Assembly (NCBI GenBank): GCA_018228665.1
Contig: CP073692.1
Span: 1-64,000, forward strand
DNA length: 64,000 nucleotides
Reading direction: 5' to 3'
DNA from: Faecalicatena sp. Marseille-Q4148
Lineage (GTDB): Bacteria > Bacillota > Clostridia > Lachnospirales > Lachnospiraceae
Below, piece by piece: positions 1 through 7,814 of the stretch. Each line of letters opens with the position of its first letter. Position 1 is the stretch's first letter. The notes beneath the pieces are model-generated. The model ran no database searches, was not told where the DNA came from, and worked only from the letters and a program-made list of their open reading frames with translations. The translations under genes and the position numbers were made by a program.

Positions 1-24
1 TTTGCAACGGTGTACAAAGGGAAC
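1..24. other. Candidate left attachment-site arm of the ICE
   Basis: Positions 8-24 (CGGTGTACAAAGGGAAC) are an inverted copy, 15 of 17 bases, of positions 33041-33057 next to the serine recombinase gene. Positions 1-5 (TTTGC) recur directly after the right arm at 33061-33065. This is the layout expected for the P and P' arms of a serine-recombinase attP flanking a short crossover sequence. The left chromosomal flank lies outside the window, so the exact boundary cannot be confirmed. Confidence 0.6.
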
Positions 25-66
25 ATAATAAAAAACTTAATAATGGACTGCCAATCTTACACAAAG

Positions 67-99
67 TACCGCCCAAACGAGACTACGGGCGGTATTTTT
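67..99 (+). terminator. Rho-independent terminator at the left end
   Basis: The perfect 8-bp arms TACCGCCC and GGGCGGTA are followed directly by TTTTT. No gene is visible upstream in the window, so it would stop transcription entering the ICE from the left or attenuate a leader transcript. Confidence 0.7.
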
Positions 100-132
100 G
101 TATCATGGCGGAGAAAGGAGGAATTTCCCACG

Positions 133-164
133 GGGGCTTGACTGAAAAGTTGAGCCCCTTTTTT
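133..164 (+). terminator. Second hairpin with T-run before the parB-like gene
   Basis: GGGGCT pairs with AGCCCC around an A-rich loop and is followed by six T. It lies only about 14 bases upstream of the ribosome binding site of the first gene. It may be a second terminator in tandem or an attenuator for the parB-like gene. Confidence 0.55.
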
Positions 165-192
165 CATGCCAAAAAACAGGAGGTAAATGCTT

Positions 193-1566
193 ATGGCAGA
201 TGATAAAACCACAAAAACGCCGGAACAGCCGGTAACGGATAGCGGGCCGGGCAAGGAAACACCGCCCACTCCCCCAAAAGAGCCGGAGAAGGTTTCCGTT
301 TCCCCGGAGCCGGAAAAAAAGACGGAACCAGAGGTAAAGAACCCACAGGTTTCTGTCTATAACTTCGCTGAAATTATGAAGGAAAAGAAAGCCGAGGCAC
401 GGGCGGCAGCTCCCGGCGGGGAAAAGCCTGACCCAGCAAAAGCGGAGAAACCGGAAAAGCAGCCGGAGGCTCCGAAAAAAGCGGAGGAAAAACCCAAAGA
501 GCCGGAACAGCCGAAGCGCCGGGGCCGTCCCCCGAAAGCAGATAAGGACAAGGCCGCAGCCCCAAAGCCTAAAGCCCCCGCACAGAAACCGGAAAAGGCG
601 GTCAAAAAGGAACCGGAGAAAAAAGGAACTCCAACGGTACAGGCCGCTTCCGCTCCGAAGGAACCCGAGAAGCCGAAGGATGCACCACGCCGGGGCAAGG
701 AGCAGATCGTCTATATCAAGCTGAACGAGCTCCACGCCTTCAAGAACCATCCCTTTGAAGTCCGGGACGATGAAGAAATGCGGGCTATGGTGTCCAGCGT
801 CAAGGACAAGGGCGTGACCCAGCCCGCTATCGTCCGTCCCCGTGAGGATGGCGGCTATGAGATCGTGTCCGGCCACCACCGCCAGAAAGCCAGCGAGCTT
901 GCCGGATATGCGGATATGCCCTGTATCGTCCGAAACCTGACGGACGATGAAGCCATCACGCAGATGGTCGAGGACAATCTCAACCAGCGTGAAGAAATCC
1001 TCCCCAGTGAGCGGGCCAAAGCCTTGAAAATGCAGCTTGAGGCCATCAAGCATCAGGGCTCCCGCACTTCGGGCCAGATTGACCCGAAGGACGCAGGAAA
1101 ACGCTCCAACGAAATTGTAGCCGAGCGCAATAAGATGGCGGTCAAGCAGGTGCAGCGGTATATCCGGCTCAATGAGCTGGTTCCCGACCTGATGAAGCTG
1201 ATGGATGAAAAAAAGCTGGGCTTTACTACGGCGGTGGAGCTTTCCTATATCGGCAAGAAGAACCAGAACTATATCGCCGTCGCCATTGACAGCCAGCAGT
1301 CCTCGCCTTCACAGGCACAGGCAAAGCGTATGCGGGAGCTGGACGAAAAGAAGCTGCTCAACGGGGATGTGATTGACGGCATTATGATGGAGGACAAAAA
1401 GGAGGTAGACAAAGTGATTTTGACAGGTGCGGAACTGAGCAAGTATTTCGGCAAGGAAACTACGCCGAGGGAAATGAAGGATCAGATCATCAAGCTGCTG
1501 GACGACTGGAAGGGACAGCAGAAGGAACACGAAAAGCCGGAGAAGAAAAACGAACAGGAAAAGTAA
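193..1566 (+). CDS. ParB/Spo0J-family DNA-binding protein of the ICE
   Basis: The first ~165 residues are a low-complexity Pro/Lys/Glu-rich region. A ParB N-terminal nuclease/CTPase-like domain follows (about residues 169-290), with the GHHRQKA motif near residue 227 in place of the usual GERRxRA. The rest is a helical region that should hold the HTH. I chose the ATG at 193 because it is 8 nt from AGGAGGT at 178-184; the in-frame ATG at 187 is too close. The family loads onto palindromic centromere sites, or acts as a KorB-like regulator, and stabilises mobile elements. No ParA is visible. A copy of the 23-bp ICE palindrome (1067-1089) lies inside the coding region and encodes SGQIDPK. This protein is a candidate binder of those palindromes, which is inference. 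Confidence 0.85.
   Translation: MADDKTTKTPEQPVTDSGPGKETPPTPPKEPEKVSVSPEPEKKTEPEVKNPQVSVYNFAEIMKEKKAEARAAAPGGEKPDPAKAEKPEKQPEAPKKAEEKPKEPEQPKRRGRPPKADKDKAAAPKPKAPAQKPEKAVKKEPEKKGTPTVQAASAPKEPEKPKDAPRRGKEQIVYIKLNELHAFKNHPFEVRDDEEMRAMVSSVKDKGVTQPAIVRPREDGGYEIVSGHHRQKASELAGYADMPCIVRNLTDDEAITQMVEDNLNQREEILPSERAKALKMQLEAIKHQGSRTSGQIDPKDAGKRSNEIVAERNKMAVKQVQRYIRLNELVPDLMKLMDEKKLGFTTAVELSYIGKKNQNYIAVAIDSQQSSPSQAQAKRMRELDEKKLLNGDVIDGIMMEDKKEVDKVILTGAELSKYFGKETTPREMKDQIIKLLDDWKGQQKEHEKPEKKNEQEK
1067..1089. repeat. ICE palindrome copy 1 (inside parB-like gene)
   Basis: Left arm CTTCGGGCCA, spacer GAT, right arm TGACCCGAAG, giving one C/A non-pair at arm position 8. It is intragenic and in frame. Confidence 0.9.
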
Positions 1567-1573
1567 GCCCAAA

Positions 1574-1596
1574 CTTCGGGTCAGCATGGCCCGAGG
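1574..1596. repeat. ICE palindrome copy 2
   Basis: Left arm CTTCGGGTCA, spacer GCA, right arm TGGCCCGAGG, with two T/G pairs. It lies 7 nt after the stop codon of the parB-like gene. Confidence 0.9.
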
Positions 1597-1624
1597 ATTG
1601 CGGGGCTCTGCCCCGCGCCCCGAA

Positions 1625-1790
1625 GCTCTGGAGATATAAATTATTCCCCGTCGCCAGTTATTCCGTAGCATAGCCGGGAAAATCAGTCAAGGGCAGCGCC
1701 GCCGTAGGCGGTGCCAGAGGCACCCTTGACGGATTTCTCCCGGTTATGCTTTTTCCCGGTCAAGCGACGGGGATATAAATTCTCCAGAGC
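1625..1790. other. 166-nt multi-helix inverted-repeat structure
   Basis: The ends GCTCTGGAGA (1625) and TCTCCAGAGC (1781-1790) are perfectly complementary. Inside, CCCCGTCGC (1646-1654) pairs with GCGACGGGG (1764-1772), AGCATAGCCGGG pairs with CCCGGTTATGCT, TCAAGGG pairs with CCCTTGA, and GCGCCGCC-GTA-GGCGGTGC closes the apex. Nearly the whole stretch can fold on itself. It has no good ORF and lies between the parB-like and DUF7768 genes. It could be a structured RNA, a MITE-like element or an origin-type DNA structure; the sequence does not decide. Smaller GC hairpins flank it at about 1600-1615 and 1798-1817. Confidence 0.7.
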
Positions 1791-1875
1791 CGTTCCCCTT
1801 CCCGGGGGAAGGGGCGGAGGGGTTGGGCGATACCTTGCTTTTCCCTAAACCAAAACAGAAATGGAGGCTCAACCA

Positions 1876-2232
1876 ATGAAACGACCTTTAGCGTACCTGA
1901 CCGCCGCATGGAGCGGCGAGCCGGATGTTGATATGGAGCTGGCGGCCCACTACTGCCGCCTTGCTTATGAGGCGGGCTTTTCCCCGATCTGCCCGCTCTT
2001 GTACCTGCCGCTGTTTTTGAATGACAGCGTTCCCGAGGAACATAAGGCCGGGATTGATATGCGCCGGGATATGCTGCGGCGCTCCCACACCCTGATCGTC
2101 TGCGGCAGCGCTGTGGACGAGGATGTAAAAAATGATATTGCGGTTGCCGGGCGGCTGGGCATTGCGGCGACCACACTGGAAGGGGTGCTTGCCGTGAAGG
2201 GACACGGCACCCCGGGCCATGCCGGACATTAA
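1876..2232 (+). CDS. DUF7768/DUF4406-like protein (deoxyribosyltransferase-like fold)
   Basis: The 118-residue protein starts MKRPLAYLTAAWSG and contains the stretch around FSPICPLLYLPLF, an HKAGIDMRRDMLRR segment and LIVCGSAVDEDVKNDI. This pattern is typical of DUF7768 proteins on Firmicute mobile elements, which resemble nucleoside 2-deoxyribosyltransferases. The enzymatic role is unproven. The ATG at 1876 is preceded at 8 nt by GGAGG; the upstream ATG at 1861 overlaps that site and is less likely. Its 3' end overlaps the methyltransferase start by 14 nt, so the two are probably translated together. Confidence 0.75.
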   Translation: MKRPLAYLTAAWSGEPDVDMELAAHYCRLAYEAGFSPICPLLYLPLFLNDSVPEEHKAGIDMRRDMLRRSHTLIVCGSAVDEDVKNDIAVAGRLGIAATTLEGVLAVKGHGTPGHAGH

Positions 2233-3304
2233 GCTGGGAAGCCTTTTCGACGGGATCGGCGTGTTCCCTCTGGCTGCTTCCCGGTGTGGTATCCGTCCGG
2301 TATGGGCCAGCGAGATTGAAAAAGCGCCCATCTCCATAACCAAAAGGCACTTTCCCGACATGGTGCATTTGGGGGATATTACGAAGGTGGACGGCGGGAA
2401 AATCCCACCTGTCCATATAATTACCTTCGGTTCCCCCTGTCAGAACCTTTCTCTGATTGGCAACCGCTCCGGCCTTGCCGGGGCAAAATCAAGCCTGTTC
2501 TATCAGGCGTTTCGTATCATACAGGAAATGAGGGATGCTACTGATAACCTATATCCAGCTATCGCTGTTTGGGAAAACGTCATGGGAGCGTTTTCTACAA
2601 ATGACCGGATGGACTTTAGAGCCGTCCTATCCGCCTTCTCGGACACCGAAGTTCCAATGCCTCCTTCGGGAAGATGGGGAAACGCCGGAATGGTGCGAGG
2701 GGGAACGCCTGATGTGTGCTGGCGGCTCATGGACGCCCAGTATTGGGCAGGCTCCCGAAGGCTGGCACGAAGGCAGCGGATTTTCGTCGTGGCGGATTTT
2801 GGAGGCAGACGTGCCGCAGACATACTATTTAAGCCCCGTCCAATGCTCCCACTTCCTCCGCCTTGCGGAGAGGGCGGGCGGGCCGCCGCCGAAGGAGATC
2901 GAACAGCTTCTTTTGAAACAGGGCGGCAGATACCAGTCATCCACCCCTTTCAGTGTTTCCGTATGCGGGGAGCGGCAAAAAGGCAGGAAGAAACGGCCTT
3001 CCGAAACAGCTTCGGATTACCAACTGACCCTTTTCCCACTCTTTTAGCCAGTGATGTAACGCCCTTTGCCTTCTGGTATGAGGGCGACCCGGAGGGCGGC
3101 TGTATCCGTTTTCTGACGGAAACGGAAAGCGAACGGCTGATGGGGCTGCCAGAGGGCTGGACAAAGTACGGGGCGGACGGCGTGGAGATCCGGCCTCTGC
3201 AACGCTACAAGGCGCTGGGAAATGCGATTGCCCTCCCTTGCGCCGATTACATTATGGCCGGGATCTATGAGGTGCTGGCTGACCGGGCCGGAAAGGAGGA
3301 ATGA
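2219..3304 (+). CDS. C5-cytosine DNA methyltransferase
   Basis: Motif I is LFDGIGVFPLA near the N-terminus, motif IV is GSPCQ with the catalytic Cys near residue 76, motif VI is ENV, the QRIFVVADF segment matches motif VIII, RLMGLPEGWT matches motif IX and GNAIALP matches motif X. At 361 residues it has only a short target-recognition region, so it is a small phage/ICE-type solitary methylase. No cognate endonuclease is visible. It probably protects transferred DNA from host restriction, working with ArdA downstream. The stretch around motif VIII has three more residues than the common GVPQRRxRI form. The same DNA (2535-3047) encodes a second, recognisable protein in another frame. The ribosome binding site of ardA overlaps its 3' end. 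Confidence 0.88.
   Translation: MPDIKLGSLFDGIGVFPLAASRCGIRPVWASEIEKAPISITKRHFPDMVHLGDITKVDGGKIPPVHIITFGSPCQNLSLIGNRSGLAGAKSSLFYQAFRIIQEMRDATDNLYPAIAVWENVMGAFSTNDRMDFRAVLSAFSDTEVPMPPSGRWGNAGMVRGGTPDVCWRLMDAQYWAGSRRLARRQRIFVVADFGGRRAADILFKPRPMLPLPPPCGEGGRAAAEGDRTASFETGRQIPVIHPFQCFRMRGAAKRQEETAFRNSFGLPTDPFPTLLASDVTPFAFWYEGDPEGGCIRFLTETESERLMGLPEGWTKYGADGVEIRPLQRYKALGNAIALPCADYIMAGIYEVLADRAGKEE
2535..3047 (+). CDS. Nested ORF inside the methyltransferase gene, phage/ICE-type protein
   Basis: This 170-residue frame lies wholly inside the methyltransferase gene in a different frame. From YIQLSLFGKTSWERF through TPKFQCLLREDG, TPEW, ILEADVPQTYYLSP and a Leu-rich LLLKQGG segment, it matches the layout of a protein often annotated in Firmicute phages and ICEs. 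It ends YQLTLFPLF. Its function is unknown. A weak GAAATGAGGG precedes the ATG. Two protein-like patterns in one DNA stretch suggest dual coding, but the second frame could be a passive by-product of methylase conservation. Confidence 0.5.
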   Translation: MLLITYIQLSLFGKTSWERFLQMTGWTLEPSYPPSRTPKFQCLLREDGETPEWCEGERLMCAGGSWTPSIGQAPEGWHEGSGFSSWRILEADVPQTYYLSPVQCSHFLRLAERAGGPPPKEIEQLLLKQGGRYQSSTPFSVSVCGERQKGRKKRPSETASDYQLTLFPLF

Positions 3305-3308
3305 GCCC

Positions 3309-4022
3309 ATGTTTGAAGCCTATATAACCAATACAGCCCTATACCCCTTAATGGGGATCGAGGTAGGGACAACGGTACATTTCCCCATGACGACACAGGA
3401 GTTGCAGGCCGCCCTTGCCAAAATCGGGATAGACGGGAAACGGTACAGCGAAGTGTTCTTTACCAGCTTTGACAGTGATGTGCTGGGGCTCTACGATTAT
3501 CTCTACGAATGTGAGAACATCGACGAGCTGAACGAGCTGGGCCACGCCCTGCTGGAAGTACGGGATAAGGGCGGACTGGAAACCTTTGAAGCCGCTCTTG
3601 TCTTGGGAAACCACACAAGGAGCGTGAAGGATTTGATAAACCTGACGCAGAACCTTGACCTTTACCGCTTTTACCCGGATATTTCCGATGATGAAGGGCT
3701 GGGCCGTCTTTACGCCGACGAGCTTGGGACTATCGACATACCGGAGCACATTCAGAACTACTTCGATTATGAGGCATACGGGCGGGATGTGCGTATCAAC
3801 GAGGGCGGCGTATTCGCTCCCGGTGGGTATGTGTCGGCAGTCCCGGAGGGCTTCAAGGAGTATTACCACGGGCCGCAGGACATTCCGCCGGAACACCGGA
3901 TATTTGCCTATCCTGAAAAGGCCGAGCCTGTCCACTCCATTCTCGCTACACTCAAACGGTTTCAAGAAGCCCCACCCGCTCCGAAAAAGGACAAGGCGGG
4001 ACCTTCCCATGAAGAACGGTAA
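3309..4022 (+). CDS. ardA: Antirestriction protein ArdA
   Basis: The protein starts MFEAYITNTALY and is rich in acidic residues, with the FxSFDSDVLGLYDYLYECENIDELNELGHAL-type pattern seen in ArdA. ArdA is a DNA mimic that inhibits type I restriction enzymes while conjugated DNA enters the recipient. The 237-residue length is longer than classical ArdA (about 165) because of a C-terminal extension ending in a basic/proline-rich tail. The ATG at 3309 sits 9 nt after AAAGGAGG. It follows the C5 methyltransferase by only 4 nt, forming an anti-restriction pair. A palindrome copy starts 3 nt after the stop codon. Confidence 0.85.
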   Translation: MFEAYITNTALYPLMGIEVGTTVHFPMTTQELQAALAKIGIDGKRYSEVFFTSFDSDVLGLYDYLYECENIDELNELGHALLEVRDKGGLETFEAALVLGNHTRSVKDLINLTQNLDLYRFYPDISDDEGLGRLYADELGTIDIPEHIQNYFDYEAYGRDVRINEGGVFAPGGYVSAVPEGFKEYYHGPQDIPPEHRIFAYPEKAEPVHSILATLKRFQEAPPAPKKDKAGPSHEER

Positions 4023-4024
4023 GA

Positions 4025-4047
4025 CTTCGGGCCAGCATGGCCCGAAG
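4025..4047. repeat. ICE palindrome copy 3
   Basis: Perfect 10-bp arms CTTCGGGCCA / TGGCCCGAAG with spacer GCA, between ardA and the next gene. Its ATG (4037) is in frame with the downstream gene. Confidence 0.95.
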
Positions 4048-5086
4048 CATAAAGGAGGTGCATACCATCAACTATTACCCTATCAATGAAGGAGCCGCCC
4101 GCCGGGCAAAAGAAATGAACAGCTTTTCCGACTACAAGGAAGGGAGCGCAACGGCGGAATACCGGGCAATGGTGGACAAGGCCGCCGCCATAGCGGAAAA
4201 GCAGAAATCCCGGGTGGACCCCATGTACCATGAGAAGATCGACCATCTGTTAGACACCTACGCCCGCAAGCTGGCCGAAAACATGAACCAGGGCTTTGCC
4301 ATTGACGCGAGGGTTCCCTCTGTGCTGATCGCCGGGCCTTCCAATTTCCCGGTGGGAAAGAAGGAAAAACAGAACCGGGCGCGGGACAGCAACATGGAGG
4401 AATGGCGGCATATTCAAGGACTGCTGGATAAGATACGCAGTACCGGCATGGGCGGGATCAGCGCCGATGACCCGGCAGCCATTGAAAAGCTCCAGAAGAA
4501 GCTGGACGGGCTGGAACGCTCCCAGCTCATTATGAAGGAAGTCAACGCCTATTACCGCAAGCATGGCAAGCTGGATGGCTGTGCGCTGCTGGCGCCGGAC
4601 CAGATTGAAAAGCTGAAAGCAAGCATGGCGTCAAGCTGGCGGAGCGACCCGAGGCCCTTTGAAAGCTACCAGCTTACCAACAACAATGCGGAAATCCGCC
4701 GGGTAAGGGCCCGTATCGAACAGCTTTCCAAACAGGCACAGCAGAAATTTTCCGGCTGGGAGTTCGACGGGGGCCGTGTGGAAATGAACCGGGAGGACAA
4801 CCGCTTGCAGGTGTTCTTTGATGGAAAGCCTGACGCTGACACCCGGGCCGAGCTGAAAAGCAGCGGCTTTCGCTGGGCTCCCAGCGTGGGCGCATGGCAG
4901 AGGCAGCTCACGGACAACGCCATCCGGGCGGCTGACCGTTTGGAATGTATCAAGCCGCTGTCCGGCGAAAAGCCCTCCCAGCTTCAAAAGAAGCCTTCTA
5001 TCTTGCAGACCATGCGGGAACAGGGCAAAAAAGTCCAGACGGAGCCGGAAAAGAAAGCTCCGTCCGGCAGGGATGCCGAGCGGTAA
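4037..5086 (+). CDS. Conserved ICE protein of unknown function
   Basis: The protein is common in Tn1549-like elements, but I do not know its function. After an Asn-Tyr-Tyr-Pro start region come charged helical stretches, then a C-terminal module with GWEFDGGRVEMN, RLQVFFDGKPDADTR and GFRWAPSVGAWQRQL. The frame is open from ATG 4037, inside the palindrome, but that ATG has no ribosome binding site. A perfect AAAGGAGGT (4051-4059) is followed by ATC at 4067, where relatives would have ATG before the NYYPIN residues. Either ATC is used as start or the protein starts in the palindrome. The true N-terminus is most likely at 4067. Confidence 0.75.
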   Translation: MARSIKEVHTINYYPINEGAARRAKEMNSFSDYKEGSATAEYRAMVDKAAAIAEKQKSRVDPMYHEKIDHLLDTYARKLAENMNQGFAIDARVPSVLIAGPSNFPVGKKEKQNRARDSNMEEWRHIQGLLDKIRSTGMGGISADDPAAIEKLQKKLDGLERSQLIMKEVNAYYRKHGKLDGCALLAPDQIEKLKASMASSWRSDPRPFESYQLTNNNAEIRRVRARIEQLSKQAQQKFSGWEFDGGRVEMNREDNRLQVFFDGKPDADTRAELKSSGFRWAPSVGAWQRQLTDNAIRAADRLECIKPLSGEKPSQLQKKPSILQTMREQGKKVQTEPEKKAPSGRDAER

Positions 5087-5087
5087 G

Positions 5088-5110
5088 CCTCGGGCCACAT
5101 TGGCCCGAGG
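5088..5110. repeat. ICE palindrome copy 4
   Basis: Arms CCTCGGGCCA / TGGCCCGAGG with spacer CAT. The change at arm position 2 is matched on both sides, so pairing is perfect. Confidence 0.95.
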
Positions 5111-5177
5111 TTTTCTGTTCCCCGAGATTGTACGGGGGCCTCCCGGATAGCGGGAACCCCGACGGAAAGGAGGTTTT

Positions 5178-5648
5178 ATGCAGGAAGAAGTAAACCAAAA
5201 AACGGTTGCCCTTTCGATCAGGACAACGAAGCTCACGGGAAAAGTGCTGGCTGCCGCTCTTGGAAAGGTGGCGCGGGCGGTGCAAAAGCACCACCGGAAG
5301 GCGCTGACCCCGCAGGGACGCCAGAGCGTAAAAAAGCTGATGAACCACTATGGCGGCAAAAGCGCCATGCCCTATGTGGGAGCTCCAAAGGATTTTGACC
5401 GGATCGCGAAGGAGTTCCATGTGGACTACGCTTTCCATAAAGTAAGCCCCGGTCATTACCTGCTGTTCTTCAAAGCCAATCAGGCGGACGCCATCACAGC
5501 GGCCTTCCAGAAGTACAGTGCAAAGGTGCTGAATAAAGAGCAGGACAAGGCTTCCATCCTCGGCCAGCTTCGGAAATTCACGGAGCAGATCAGGACACAG
5601 GCAAAGGAAAAGCAGCGGACCAGAGAGGCGGTGAAGGACGGACGTTGA
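5178..5648 (+). CDS. pcfB: PcfB-family conjugation protein
   Basis: The 156-residue protein fits the DUF3801/PcfB family: a KLTGKVL start region, a GRQSVKKLMNHYGG-type motif and the DFDRIAKEFHVDYAFHKV segment, with a basic C-terminal coiled tail. In pCF10, PcfB is an accessory protein that links the relaxosome to the VirD4 ATPase PcfC. Its position directly before virD4 fits this. The start has AAAGGAGG 6 nt upstream. Its stop overlaps the TTG start of virD4 (TTGA), indicating translational coupling. Confidence 0.85.
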   Translation: MQEEVNQKTVALSIRTTKLTGKVLAAALGKVARAVQKHHRKALTPQGRQSVKKLMNHYGGKSAMPYVGAPKDFDRIAKEFHVDYAFHKVSPGHYLLFFKANQADAITAAFQKYSAKVLNKEQDKASILGQLRKFTEQIRTQAKEKQRTREAVKDGR

Positions 5649-7468
5649 GTGACAAGATCAGAAAATATGTGCTCCCAAACCTGCCGTACCTCTTTGTGTT
5701 CTGGTTCTTCTCCAAAATCGGGACGGCCTACCGGATCGCCCCCGGCACAGACTTCGGGACAAAGCTCATGGGGATGCTCGACACCTTCCCCAAAGCCTTT
5801 GAAACCTACTGGCCGGGGCTGGGAGGTATTGACCTGCTGGTGGGCCTTGCCGGTGCGGCTGGGATGTATCTGCTGATACAGTCAAAGATCAGGCAGGCGA
5901 AAAAATTCCGGCGGGATGCGGAGTACGGCACCGCCCGCTTTGGAACAAAGGAGGATATAAAGCCGTTTGTTGACCCTAAATTTCAGAACAATGTCATTCT
6001 GACCGGGACGGAGTTCCTTACCATGAACACCCGTCCGAAGATACCCGCCAATGCCCGGAACCTAAACGCCTGCGTCATCGGCTCGTCCGGTTCGGGCAAG
6101 ACAAGGTTCTGGCTGACTCCGCAGCTCCTTCAAGCCCATTCCTCGTATGTGGTGGTAGACCCGAAGGGCGGCACCCTCGACCAGTGCGGGCGGTTTCTGC
6201 AACGGGAGAAATACAGGGTGCGGGTGTTCAACAGTATCGACTTTTCAAAATCCATGCACTATAATCCGCTGGCCTATATCAAGACGGAAAGCGATGTTTT
6301 GAAATTCGTTACCGCTCTGATCGCCAACACCAAAGGCGACGGCAAGGAGGGCGACGAGTTCTGGACCAAAGCCGAAACCCTCTTGTACTGCGCCCTTGTG
6401 GCCTACATCGTCTTTGAGGGGCCGGAGGAAGAACGCAACATGAATACGCTGGTGGAAATGATAAACAGCATGGAAGTCCGGGAGGATGACGAAACCTTCA
6501 AAAATGCGGTGGACTATATGTTTGACGGGCTGGAACGCCGCAGCCCCCAGCACTTCGCCGTGAGGCAGTATAAGAAATACAAGCTGGCCAGCGGCAAGAC
6601 AGCCAAAAGCATTTTGATTTCCTGCGGTGCAAGACTGGCTCCCTTTGATATTCCCCAACTCCGGGAGATCATGTCCTATGACGAGCTGGAGCTTGATAAG
6701 CTGGGGGATGAAAAATCGGCGCTGTTCTTCCTTATCAGCGACACGGACACCACCTACAACTTTTTGGTTGCCCTTGCTTTTTCGCAGATGTTCAACCTTC
6801 TGTGTGAACGGGCTGACAACACCTATGGCGGGCGTCTGCCCTACCATGTGCGGGTGCTGTGGGACGAGGCTGCCAACACCGGACAGGTGCCGGGGCTGGA
6901 AAAGATCGTGGCCGTCATCCGCTCCCGTGAGATCAGCCTGACGCTCTTTTATCAGGCTATGAGCCAGTGCAAGGCATTGTACAAAGACCATTCCGAAACC
7001 ATCATGGGCAACATGGACAGTATCGTATTCCTCGGAGGCCGGGAGGCTTCCACCCTAAAGGATATTTCGGAAAACTGGCTGGGCAAGGCCACCATCTCTA
7101 TGCAGACCGAGGGCCGAAGCCGTGGACAGTCTGAAAGTTACAGCCAGAATATGCAGCGGCTTGGCCGGGAGCTGATGACCACCAGCGAGATCACCACCAT
7201 GCCCGGGGATAAATGTATCTTGCAGCTTAGGGGACTCCCGCCCTTCCTGTCTCCGAAGTATGACTTGAAAAAGCACCCGAATTACAAGTACACAGCCGAA
7301 TTTGATAAAAAGAAAAACGCCTTCCGCTTGGAAAGCCTGTTCCGCCACCGGCCATTGAGACTAAAGCCAGAGGACGAATACACGGTGTACGAAGTGGAAA
7401 GCTCCGACACGGACGAAGAAGCTGACCTGTTGAACTTCGATGATCTGGACAGCGACGAGTTTGTGTAA
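5645..7468 (+). CDS. virD4: VirD4-like type IV coupling protein
   Basis: The 607-residue protein has two N-terminal membrane segments (about residues 13-30 and 58-75), a Walker A GSSGSGKT near residue 146 and a Walker B VLWDEA near residue 403, followed by the SRE-ISLTLFYQAMSQ helicase-like motif. It belongs to the TraG/TraD/PcfC family, which couples the relaxase-DNA complex to the mating channel using ATP. The start is TTG at 5645, overlapping the pcfB stop codon. The C-terminus is acidic. A perfect palindrome copy begins on the base after the stop codon. Confidence 0.93.
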   Translation: MSDKIRKYVLPNLPYLFVFWFFSKIGTAYRIAPGTDFGTKLMGMLDTFPKAFETYWPGLGGIDLLVGLAGAAGMYLLIQSKIRQAKKFRRDAEYGTARFGTKEDIKPFVDPKFQNNVILTGTEFLTMNTRPKIPANARNLNACVIGSSGSGKTRFWLTPQLLQAHSSYVVVDPKGGTLDQCGRFLQREKYRVRVFNSIDFSKSMHYNPLAYIKTESDVLKFVTALIANTKGDGKEGDEFWTKAETLLYCALVAYIVFEGPEEERNMNTLVEMINSMEVREDDETFKNAVDYMFDGLERRSPQHFAVRQYKKYKLASGKTAKSILISCGARLAPFDIPQLREIMSYDELELDKLGDEKSALFFLISDTDTTYNFLVALAFSQMFNLLCERADNTYGGRLPYHVRVLWDEAANTGQVPGLEKIVAVIRSREISLTLFYQAMSQCKALYKDHSETIMGNMDSIVFLGGREASTLKDISENWLGKATISMQTEGRSRGQSESYSQNMQRLGRELMTTSEITTMPGDKCILQLRGLPPFLSPKYDLKKHPNYKYTAEFDKKKNAFRLESLFRHRPLRLKPEDEYTVYEVESSDTDEEADLLNFDDLDSDEFV

Positions 7469-7491
7469 CTTCGGGCCATGTTGGCCCGAAG
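7469..7491. repeat. ICE palindrome copy 5
   Basis: Perfect arms CTTCGGGCCA / TGGCCCGAAG, spacer TGT, starting directly after the virD4 stop codon. Confidence 0.95.
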
Positions 7492-7557
7492 CGCCGCCGA
7501 TGTGGGCGGCTTTTTTTGTGCCCAAAACCATCAAACAAACAAAATGGAGGAACGTAT

Positions 7558-7773
7558 ATGGAATTTTTCAATCAGGCAATCGACATTCTCAAAATTCTGG
7601 TCATGGCTCTTGGCGCCGGTCTGGCGGTATGGGGCGTCATCAACCTTCTGGAAGGTTACGGGTCGGACAACCCTGCGGCAAAATCACAGGGCATTAAGCA
7701 GCTCATGGCAGGCGGCGGTGTCGTTCTGATCGGCCTTCAGCTTATCCCTCTGCTGTCCGGTCTGTTCAGCTAA
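7558..7773 (+). CDS. Maff2-family small membrane protein (pilin-like)
   Basis: This 71-residue protein has two hydrophobic segments (residues about 11-28 and 50-70) joined by a short polar loop with EGYGSDNPAAKSQGIKQL. The pattern is that of Maff2-family mobile element proteins, which hold the place of a VirB2/TrbC-type pilin in Tn1549-like elements. The pilin role is inferred from topology and position between virD4 and the TrbL-like gene. The ATG at 7558 is 7-8 nt from GGAGG; an upstream in-frame ATG at 7516 has no such site. Confidence 0.8.
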   Translation: MEFFNQAIDILKILVMALGAGLAVWGVINLLEGYGSDNPAAKSQGIKQLMAGGGVVLIGLQLIPLLSGLFS

Positions 7774-7814
7774 GTGTCACCCGTTGTCCCTTTTTCCAGA
7801 AAAGGAGCTGATGT

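Noticed and set aside
103..1053. Long minus-strand reading frame opposite the parB-like gene
   Set aside because: It is a Leu/Phe/Arg-rich mirror of Lys/Glu/Pro-rich coding sequence, without a ribosome binding site or motif.
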